A DNA stretch of 5,039 nt, from NCBI GenBank assembly GCA_026387255.1, contig JAPLMA010000042.1:1-5039 (forward strand), in the 5' to 3' direction. Below, piece by piece: positions 1 to 5,039 of this stretch. The notes under the pieces were generated by a model, which saw nothing but the letters and a program-made list of their open reading frames with translations, had not been told where the DNA came from and ran no database searches. The DNA comes from Candidatus Omnitrophota bacterium. Lineage in GTDB: Bacteria > Omnitrophota > Gorgyraeia > Gygaellales > Profunditerraquicolaceae. The translations under genes were made by a program, and so were the position numbers. How positions within the stretch are numbered: position 1 is the first letter of the stretch; each line of letters starts with the position of its first letter.

Positions 1-486
1 AAAATTATATTTCTGGATGAACCGACCTCAGGAGTTGATCCGATCACCCGCGCTAATTTCTGGGGGATTATTAAAGCATTGGCTAAACAGGGAGTAACGG
101 TTTTTATTACCACACATTATATGGATGAAGCAGAAAATTGTAACCGCATGGTGTTAATTTATCATGGGACAATTATTGCCATGGGTACTCCAGAAGAGAT
201 GAAAAGTGACTGTATGAAAAATGAAGTGCTTGAAATCACTTTACCCGATGCTCAAAGCTGGCTTGAGAAATTAAGCCAGGTAGAAGGGGTTAAGGAGGCA
301 GCGCTTTTTGGATCAAATATTCACGCGGTTGTTTATGATAGCTTTAAGGCCATGCCAATAATAAAAGAATTCTTGCAAAATGAAAATGTAAAGGGATCTA
401 CTGTAAAGAAAATTATTCCTTCATTGGAGGACGTATTTGTTTCAGCAATAGAAGAATATGATCAAGCAGAGCCTAAAAAGAATTAA
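1..486 (+). CDS. ABC-2 exporter ATP-binding protein, C-terminal part (YbhF/DrrA-like)
   Basis: ATPase subunit of a multidrug- or envelope-type ABC exporter, acting at the cytoplasmic face of the inner membrane to power the two permeases that follow. The reading frame is open from base 1, so the true start, the Walker A and the signature motif lie outside the window; 161 residues remain. Seen in the fragment: Walker B with catalytic Glu (IIFLDEP, residues 2-8), the D-loop SGVD (10-13) and the H-loop histidine in TTHYMDEAE (His39). After the nucleotide-binding core comes a C-terminal extension (about 74-155) ending in PSLEDVFV (140-147), the DUF4162-like tail usual in DrrA/CcmA-type ATPases. 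The phrases DEPTSGVDP, FW and TTHYMDEAE resemble the second ATPase domain of YbhF/RbbA-like proteins, which carry two fused domains; whether this one does cannot be seen. A TTG at 79 is internal, not a start. The family is certain; the substrate is unknown. Confidence 0.93.
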   Translation, partial: KIIFLDEPTSGVDPITRANFWGIIKALAKQGVTVFITTHYMDEAENCNRMVLIYHGTIIAMGTPEEMKSDCMKNEVLEITLPDAQSWLEKLSQVEGVKEAALFGSNIHAVVYDSFKAMPIIKEFLQNENVKGSTVKKIIPSLEDVFVSAIEEYDQAEPKKN

Positions 487-1600
487 AGCAGTAGCGCATA
501 AAGAATTTGTGCAGATTAAGCGCGACGCGCGTAGTTTAGGGTTGGCGTTGGCGATTCCCATATTCATGCTTTTGATTTTTGGTTATGGGCTTTCTCTGGA
601 TATTGACCAGGTACATACGCTTATCTGGAACCAGGATTCTTCTTCAGAAGTAACTCGCGAATTTTTACTTAATTTTCAAAACTCCAAGTATTTCAAAATA
701 ATCGGTTATACAGATAATTACCGGGATATTCAAAAAAAAATTGACAATGGACAAGTTATGATGGCCTTGATTATTCCTAAAGATTTTTCGCATTATATTC
801 AAGCGGGTAAAGAGGCGCCTTTACAATTAATTGTCGATGGTAGCGATGCTAATACGGCTACGATTGCCATGGGATATGTGCGCACAGTTGTTTCAAATTA
901 TAACGTTAATCTTTTGAGTAATCTTTTTGCTCGGCATGGCTTAAATCCAGTCAAATCGGTAAATGTTCATCCTCGGATCTGGTTTAATATGGGTTTAGTC
1001 AGCACTTGGTTTATTGTTCCCGGGGTTATTGCGATGATTATTATGATTATTTCAGCATTACTGATTTCGGTTACCATTGCTCGTGAATGGGAGAGAGGGA
1101 CGATGGAACAATTGATTTCTACCCCGGTAAAAGGATACGAGCTGATTATCGGTAAGTTTATACCGTATTTTATAATTGGATTTTTTGATCTTGCGGTGGG
1201 AGTATTTATGGCCCAGTTTCTATTCGGAGTACCTTTTAGGGGCAGCTATGTGTTACTTATAATTTTAAGTTCTTTATTTATAACCGGAGCTTTGGCTCAA
1301 GGAATATTAATTTCGGTTGCTTCTAGAACGCAGCTCATGGCGAGTCAACTGGCGAGTATTTCCACGCTTATACCGACCATGTTATTGAGCGGTTTTATTT
1401 ATCCGATTTTTAATATGCCAAAATTTGTGCAGGTATTCACTTATTTTATCCCGGCGCGTTATTATATTACTGTATTAAGGGATTTGTTTCTTAAAGGTAA
1501 TGGCATCGCGACGATTTGGGATGAGGCGCTTTTTCTATTTCTTTTTGCTTGCGTTATGTTTCTTTTTGCGGTTGGGAGATTTAAGAAAAAAGTAGCTTAA
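458..1600 (+). CDS. ABC-2 type permease, first of two (YbhS-like)
   Basis: Inner-membrane permease of the exporter, 380 residues, close to the usual size of YbhS/YbhR-type subunits (about 370-380). Layout: a basic amphipathic N-terminus (KEFVQIKRD, 15-23), TM1 about 26-46, a large extracytoplasmic domain about 47-180, then five more hydrophobic segments at roughly 184-206, 229-256, 265-288, 300-320 and 355-374. Family marks are the post-TM2 cytoplasmic segment REWERGTMEQLISTPV (209-223), which probably contacts the ATPase, and PTMLLSGFIYPIFNMP (306-321). The pattern fits ABC2_membrane_3. The ATG lies inside the ATPase gene, giving a 29-base overlap in another frame. A modest GAAG (451-454) precedes it, and the start places the conserved basic segment where the family has it. 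It is expected to form a heterodimer with the next gene product. Exported substrate is unknown; drugs, lipids or a glycan precursor are all possible. Confidence 0.93.
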   Translation: MIKQSLKRIKAVAHKEFVQIKRDARSLGLALAIPIFMLLIFGYGLSLDIDQVHTLIWNQDSSSEVTREFLLNFQNSKYFKIIGYTDNYRDIQKKIDNGQVMMALIIPKDFSHYIQAGKEAPLQLIVDGSDANTATIAMGYVRTVVSNYNVNLLSNLFARHGLNPVKSVNVHPRIWFNMGLVSTWFIVPGVIAMIIMIISALLISVTIAREWERGTMEQLISTPVKGYELIIGKFIPYFIIGFFDLAVGVFMAQFLFGVPFRGSYVLLIILSSLFITGALAQGILISVASRTQLMASQLASISTLIPTMLLSGFIYPIFNMPKFVQVFTYFIPARYYITVLRDLFLKGNGIATIWDEALFLFLFACVMFLFAVGRFKKKVA

Positions 1601-1604
1601 ATTA

Positions 1605-1610
1605 AAGGTG
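1605..1610 (+). promoter_or_regulatory. Second RBS-like AAGGTG, 48 bases upstream of the real one
   Basis: An AAGGTG identical to the one serving the second permease sits exactly 48 bases earlier. It is followed, after the same 4-base spacer, by ATT (1615-1617) in the same frame as the downstream ATG, with no stop between. It may be a relic of a former start, a weak ATT start giving a 16-residue extension, or chance. I see no evidence that it is used. Confidence 0.25.
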
Positions 1611-1616
1611 CTTAAT

Positions 1617-1631
1617 TCCCACTGTGTGGGA
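1617..1631 (+). other. Small perfect hairpin between the two permease genes
   Basis: Inverted repeat TCCCAC / GTGGGA (1617-1622 and 1626-1631) around a TGT loop: a six-pair stem with four G-C pairs, extendable by two A-T pairs past one mismatch. It lies in the only gap in the window longer than one base. The sequence after it (TTTCACTCT) is not a U-tract, so it is unlikely to be an efficient rho-independent terminator. It could protect or space the mRNA between the two permease cistrons. A GTG that would extend the next gene (1624-1626) lies across its loop and stem. Confidence 0.5.
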
Positions 1632-1652
1632 TTTCACTCTAGACCAAAACTT

Positions 1653-1658
1653 AAGGTG
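1653..1658 (+). promoter_or_regulatory. Ribosome-binding site that fixes the second permease start
   Basis: AAGGTG, complementary to the 3' end of 16S rRNA, stands 4 bases before the ATG at 1663. It favours that ATG over the in-frame GTG at 1624, which has no well-placed ribosome-binding site (the nearest AAGGTG ends 13 bases away) and lies in a hairpin. Confidence 0.7.
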
Positions 1659-1662
1659 TTCA

Positions 1663-2790
1663 ATGTTTGAGCGGGCGAAAGCGATTTTTATAAAGGAATT
1701 TAAACAGATCTTTCGCGATCCGCGGATGCGCACCATAATTTTTATCTCTCCGCTTATCCAGATCATATTGTTTGGTTATGCGGCGAATAAAGATATTACT
1801 TATGTGCCGACGGCTATTTATGACCAGGATAATACTTCGCAAAGCCGCCAGCTGTTGCGCCGGTTTACTTACTCTAAATATTTTATTCCCGAGCAATATA
1901 TTTATAATGCGCAAGAGCAAAATTTTGTTTTGGATAAAGGTAAAGTTGATGTGGTTATCCGCATTGACCGTGGATTTGGCCGCAATCTGGTGGCGAATAA
2001 AGACGCCAATGTGCAGTTAGCTTTTGATGGCACGGATTCAAATACCGCGATGATTGTTATGGGTTATGCCAATACAATAATCGGTAATTATCAGCAAGAG
2101 CTGCTTAAAAATAAAGCCGAAAGCGCGGGTTTTATAAATTCTGTGCCGAGCGTGGATCTTAAAGATCGCGCCTGGTTTAATGGAAATCTCATTACCAGAA
2201 ATTATTATCTACCGGGGGTAATCGCGACTATTGTCACGATGATGTCTCTTTTGCTAACGGCGATGGCCATCGTTAAAGAAAAGGAGATTGGCACTATGGA
2301 GCAGCTCATCGTTAGCCCGTTAAGGCCGCTAGAGCTGATTATTGGCAAACTTATGCCTTTTGCGATGATTTCGCTAGTGCAAATTCTTCTGATTACTACA
2401 TTGGGAGTATTTTGGTTTCATTTACCACTAAAAGGCAATGTTTTTTTTCTGCTGTTTTCTACTTGCATATATTTATTTACTACTTTGGGGATTGGTTTGT
2501 TTATTTCTACGATATCCGCAACTCAACAGGAAGCAAATATGTCAGTTTTTCTTTATTATCTGCCTACGGTTTTACTCTCGGGATTCGCTTATCCGATATC
2601 GAATATGCCGGTAGTTATTCAATGGTTTACCATTTTTAATCCGATGCGTTATTTTATGGTCGTGATTAGAAGTATTTTTTTAAAAGGCGTGGGTCTAGAG
2701 GTTCTTTGGCCGCAACTTCTGCCACTTTTAGCGATTGGCATTGTAGTGATTACTTTAAGTTCTCTGCGTTTCCGCAAAGGATTAAGCTAA
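1663..2790 (+). CDS. ABC-2 type permease, second of two (YbhR-like)
   Basis: Second inner-membrane permease of the exporter, 375 residues from the chosen ATG. That start has AAGGTG at 1653-1658 and yields MFERAKAIFIKEF, the normal basic N-terminus of the family; a GTG at 1624 would add 13 residues (WDFTLDQNLRCS after the start Met) that match nothing expected. Layout repeats the first permease: TM1 about 24-41, extracytoplasmic domain about 42-180, then hydrophobic segments near 182-204, 228-252, 260-284, 294-313 and 350-368. Shared marks: DGTDSNTAMIVMGY (122-135), EIGTMEQLIVSPL (208-220), PTVLLSGFAYPISNMP (301-316) and FLKG (339-342). The equivalents in the first permease are close enough that the two are clear paralogues, as in YbhS/YbhR. 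It ends 1 base before the deacetylase ATG, suggesting co-transcription and coupled translation with the glycan genes. Substrate unknown. Confidence 0.93.
   Translation: MFERAKAIFIKEFKQIFRDPRMRTIIFISPLIQIILFGYAANKDITYVPTAIYDQDNTSQSRQLLRRFTYSKYFIPEQYIYNAQEQNFVLDKGKVDVVIRIDRGFGRNLVANKDANVQLAFDGTDSNTAMIVMGYANTIIGNYQQELLKNKAESAGFINSVPSVDLKDRAWFNGNLITRNYYLPGVIATIVTMMSLLLTAMAIVKEKEIGTMEQLIVSPLRPLELIIGKLMPFAMISLVQILLITTLGVFWFHLPLKGNVFFLLFSTCIYLFTTLGIGLFISTISATQQEANMSVFLYYLPTVLLSGFAYPISNMPVVIQWFTIFNPMRYFMVVIRSIFLKGVGLEVLWPQLLPLLAIGIVVITLSSLRFRKGLS
2776..2781 (+). promoter_or_regulatory. Ribosome-binding site of the deacetylase gene
   Basis: AAAGGA lies inside the last codons of the second permease, 10 bases before the ATG at 2792. 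The spacing is slightly long but acceptable. With the stop codon ending one base before the start, translation of the two genes is probably coupled. Confidence 0.5.
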
Positions 2791-2791
2791 C

Positions 2792-3538
2792 ATGTTGAAT
2801 AGATCAAAAAGAATATTTATTGTTTTAATAATCATGGTTATTTTAATTATTTTAGCCGTATTGTTATTTACAATATTTTTTGATCAGGCAATAATTGTAA
2901 GGAAGGATACGATTTATCATATTCAATCTAATCAGAAAGTAGTCGCGCTTACCTTTGATGATGGCCCGTCGCCTATCTGGACTCCCCAGATATTAGATGC
3001 GCTTAAGGCAGTTAATGTTAAGGCAACATTTTTTATGCTGGGTATGCATGTTCAGAGATATCCGGAAATCGCCAGGCGTGTAGCCGATGAGGGCCATGAA
3101 ATAGGTAACCATACCTATGATCATCATGGGCTAATTTATTATAAACCGGAAGAATTGAATCGGCAAATTAAGGATACGGAGAGAGTAATTCTGAATGTTA
3201 CGGGGGAAAAAACCAAGTATTTTAGGCCGCCGAAAGCCTGGATTACCGGGCAGGAAAAAAAGCAGTTAATTGATCTGGGCTATGAGACTGTATTATGGTC
3301 GTTAAATTCCAAGGATTGGGTTACTTTTGATGATCGCTATATTATAAAGTATATATTGCACCATCTGCGTCCGGGAGATATAATTCTTTTTCACGATAGC
3401 GGAGGAGTATTTAGGCCTGAAGGTGGGAATCGTAAAGAAACGGTAAAAACCATCCCGCATTTAGTCCAGCTCTTAAGAGAGCGCGGATATAGATTTGTAA
3501 CCATTAGCGAACTGTTGAAATTACAGATAAAAAAATGA
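2792..3538 (+). CDS. Membrane-anchored polysaccharide deacetylase (NodB domain, CE4 family)
   Basis: Predicted metal-dependent N- (or O-) deacetylase of an envelope polysaccharide, peptidoglycan or lipid-linked sugar; 248 residues. An N-terminal LNRSKR followed by a very hydrophobic stretch (8-30) is an uncleaved anchor. The positive charge in front predicts N-inside, putting the catalytic domain in the periplasm. The NodB core (about 48-240) has its motifs in order: TFDDGP (54-59; Asp56 probable base, Asp57 metal ligand), HTYDH (His107 and His111, metal ligands), FRPPKAW (144-150), WSLNSKDW (169-176, Asp175-Trp176) and LFHD (199-202, His201). All metal and catalytic residues are present, so it should be active. 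Two motifs depart from the common form: Lys-Ala-Trp replaces the usual aromatic-Gly after RPP, and Asn172 stands where many relatives have Asp. It overlaps the ArnT-like gene by ATGA. Family is certain. It is not a close ArnD match, because ArnD lacks the TFDDGP form; substrate unknown. Confidence 0.93.
   Translation: MLNRSKRIFIVLIIMVILIILAVLLFTIFFDQAIIVRKDTIYHIQSNQKVVALTFDDGPSPIWTPQILDALKAVNVKATFFMLGMHVQRYPEIARRVADEGHEIGNHTYDHHGLIYYKPEELNRQIKDTERVILNVTGEKTKYFRPPKAWITGQEKKQLIDLGYETVLWSLNSKDWVTFDDRYIIKYILHHLRPGDIILFHDSGGVFRPEGGNRKETVKTIPHLVQLLRERGYRFVTISELLKLQIKK
3529..3538 (+). other. A7 run and ATGA stop/start overlap between deacetylase and transferase
   Basis: Seven A residues (3529-3535) lead directly into TGA. 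In the deacetylase frame they read as A AAA AAA followed by the stop, the register of a -1 slippery heptamer, and a -1 slip would enter the transferase frame. The last A is also the first base of the transferase ATG. The simplest reading is stop/restart translational coupling, since no strong ribosome-binding site precedes the ATG. Frameshifting is a possibility only. Confidence 0.5.
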
Positions 3539-5039
3539 AAGATAGCAAAGACATAAAGCAGATCGTTATTCTTTTGCTGCTTGCTTATTTTTGTTTTATG
3601 TTCGGGAATGGGTTAATTAGCCTGACTATTCCGGATGAGGTTTTTTATGCCCAGACGGCTAAAGAGATGTTGCAGCAACATAGTTGGATGACTCCGTATT
3701 TATTCGGCCAGCCGCAATTTGAAAAACCCATATTTCTTTATTGGCTGCTTAAGCTGGGGTTTTTAACTTTCGGAATAAATAGTTTTGCCGCCAGATTTTT
3801 TCCGTCCCTGTTTGGGATGATTGGCGTAGTGGCGGTTTATTTACTGGGTAGAATAGGGTTTAAAGACAAACAAAAAGCATTTATTTCTGCTGTTGTATTA
3901 ATGACTTGCGGACTCTATTTAGGTCTAGCGCGTACGGTATTTACCGATTTGATTTTTGGGGTATTTATTCTTTTGGCTTTATTATCTTTTTATGGGGGTT
4001 ATATTTTTGAAAAAATAAAAGGAACGGGTATATGCTTATTTTTTATTTTTTCTGCACTTGCGGTTTTGACTAAAGGCCCGCTGGGGCTGATCATTCCTGG
4101 TCTAACCGTAGCCAGTTTTTTATTTATCAAAAAAAATGTAAGATTCTTAATTAATCGTTATTTTGTTTGGGGGTTATTGGTGTTTTCTTTGATCTGTTTG
4201 CCTTGGTATGTTCTGATGTTTAAGCTTTACGGTAATAATTTCATCCGGGAGTTTTTTTACAATGATCACTTTAGGAGAATTATTGAAGCAGAACATCATG
4301 GAAACGATACCTGGTATTTTTACCCTTTTTCCATGGTCAGCTGTATTTTTCCTTGGAGCGTATTTTTAGTTATTTCCCTGTTTTCTTTGCCCAAGCATCT
4401 AAAGCAAAAGAACAATCTCTTTTATATATTCTTACTTTGTTTAGTTACGGTTGTTTTCGTGGTTTTTCAGTCAGCGCATTCTAAATTAATTAGTTATATT
4501 TTTCCGCTATTTCCGGCTTTGGCTTTGTTTACCGGTGGTTTTATTGCTGACCTGCTCGTGCAAGAGAAACCCAGCCGACTGGTTTATTCGGCCCTGTTAT
4601 TTAGTTTATCTTCTATTTTTTTAGTTCCTGCCGCTTTAATTGTTGTTTCCATAGGGTTTAAAGATTATTTGACCAGTTATCTCAGTTGGCCAGGGATGCT
4701 TAATTTGTTTATTTTTATTTTCTTGGTTTATGGACTGTTTATGCTTTTTTGGATACTTCGAAAAAAGTTATTAAAAAGTATTTATGGCGTAGCTTTGTTT
4801 GTTCCGCTAATGCTTTATCTGATTGCTTTTTTGCATCAGGATATTGAGCCGTATCTTTCCCCTAAAAAAACTTGTGAATATTTGCTTAAGAATTATAAAA
4901 TTGATAATATTATTTTAAGTTCTAAGTTTTTTGTGCGCGGGGTCAAATATTATACCGATAAAGAGGTAGCGGTAATTGATATGCCGGGTACGCCTTTTTT
5001 TAGCGCGCATCCAATACCTTTTTTAAATACGCCGGATAA
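3535..5039 (+). CDS. ArnT/PMT-like membrane glycosyltransferase, 3' end cut off
   Basis: Inner-membrane transferase of the GT-C fold that probably moves a sugar from a polyprenyl phosphate to lipid A or another envelope acceptor on the periplasmic side. The frame stays open for 501 codons to the window edge; the TAA in the last three bases is out of frame, so the gene continues. ArnT-like marks: first periplasmic loop IPDEVFYA with Asp34-Glu35 (catalytic acid position), FEKPIFLYW (62-70), ARTVFTD (132-138), LTKGPLGL (178-185), PWY (223-225), FFYNDHFRR followed by EHHGNDTWYFYP (240-264) and SKLISYIFPLFP (316-327). About a dozen hydrophobic segments are followed by a soluble C-terminal domain from about 436. 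ArnT-family proteins are about 550 residues, so perhaps 10-60 are missing. The ATG overlaps the deacetylase stop; upstream in this frame a TAG at 3505 allows no other ATG, GTG or TTG. Donor sugar and acceptor cannot be read from the sequence; protein O-glycosylation is a less likely alternative. Confidence 0.9.
   Translation, partial: MKDSKDIKQIVILLLLAYFCFMFGNGLISLTIPDEVFYAQTAKEMLQQHSWMTPYLFGQPQFEKPIFLYWLLKLGFLTFGINSFAARFFPSLFGMIGVVAVYLLGRIGFKDKQKAFISAVVLMTCGLYLGLARTVFTDLIFGVFILLALLSFYGGYIFEKIKGTGICLFFIFSALAVLTKGPLGLIIPGLTVASFLFIKKNVRFLINRYFVWGLLVFSLICLPWYVLMFKLYGNNFIREFFYNDHFRRIIEAEHHGNDTWYFYPFSMVSCIFPWSVFLVISLFSLPKHLKQKNNLFYIFLLCLVTVVFVVFQSAHSKLISYIFPLFPALALFTGGFIADLLVQEKPSRLVYSALLFSLSSIFLVPAALIVVSIGFKDYLTSYLSWPGMLNLFIFIFLVYGLFMLFWILRKKLLKSIYGVALFVPLMLYLIAFLHQDIEPYLSPKKTCEYLLKNYKIDNIILSSKFFVRGVKYYTDKEVAVIDMPGTPFFSAHPIPFLNTPD

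Noticed and set aside
79..81. TTG at 79 as the start of an ATPase-tail protein
   Set aside because: The frame is open from base 1 and already encodes Walker B and the D-loop, so the TTG is an internal Leu codon.
1617..1640. Rho-independent terminator after the first permease
   Set aside because: The stem is only six pairs and is followed by mixed sequence rather than a run of T. Transcription ending here would also separate two subunits of one exporter.
1624..1662. GTG at 1624 as the start of the second permease
   Set aside because: It would add 13 residues unlike the family N-terminus, lacks a well-placed ribosome-binding site and lies in a hairpin. The ATG at 1663 has AAGGTG at the right distance.
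1660..1920. Minus-strand open frame of 86 codons
   Set aside because: It lies fully inside the second permease, has no ribosome-binding site of note, shows a basic low-information composition and resembles no family. It is a shadow of the real gene.
1772..2020. Plus-strand 82-codon frame inside the second permease
   Set aside because: Alternate-frame shadow of a well-supported gene, with Arg/Leu/Ile-biased composition and no recognisable domain.
2412..2639. Plus-strand 75-codon frame inside the second permease
   Set aside because: Alternate-frame shadow over a membrane-spanning coding stretch. Its hydrophobicity comes from T-rich codons of the real gene.
5037..5039. TAA in the last three bases as the end of the transferase gene
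   Set aside because: In the transferase frame the last complete codon is GAT (5035-5037), leaving AA over. The TAA is out of frame and the gene runs past the window.

Overview
The window is one run of five plus-strand genes with almost no intergenic DNA. The sequence is AT-rich (around 40% GC by eye) and uses the standard bacterial code with ATG starts and purine-rich ribosome-binding sites. The gene content (YbhFSR-type exporter, membrane-anchored NodB-fold deacetylase, ArnT-like lipid-linked sugar transferase) fits a bacterium that builds a complex, probably Gram-negative, envelope. The phylum cannot be read from the sequence. An uncultivated lineage such as Omnitrophota or a deltaproteobacterium-like group is only a guess.

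Left part (1-2790): an ABC-2 type exporter made of the C-terminal part of an ATPase (5' end outside the window) and two paralogous full-length permeases. The ATPase and first permease overlap by 29 bases. The second permease follows after a 62-base gap that holds a small perfect hairpin and a duplicated ribosome-binding-site-like motif. The ATPase-permease-permease order matches the YbhF-YbhS-YbhR / DrrAB-like exporters. A HlyD-type adaptor and an outer-membrane channel would be expected upstream, outside the window.

Right part (2792-5039): a polysaccharide deacetylase with one N-terminal membrane anchor starts 1 base after the second permease stops. It is followed, with an ATGA stop/start overlap, by an ArnT/PMT-like glycosyltransferase that runs off the right edge. 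Deacetylase-then-ArnT-like order recalls the ArnD-ArnT and Francisella NaxD-FlmK pairings, in which an amino sugar on undecaprenyl phosphate is deacylated and then transferred to lipid A. The deacetylase here is not an ArnD orthologue by motif, so this is an analogy.

Taken together, the tight spacing suggests one transcript coding for an exporter plus an envelope-glycan modification pair. I saw no mobile element, CRISPR array, RNA gene, convincing promoter or rho-independent terminator, and no gene-free stretch longer than 62 bases. Nothing here amounts to a clearly new system. The best leads are the deacetylase/ArnT-like pair, the in-register A7 run at their junction, and the duplicated initiation-like site ahead of the second permease.
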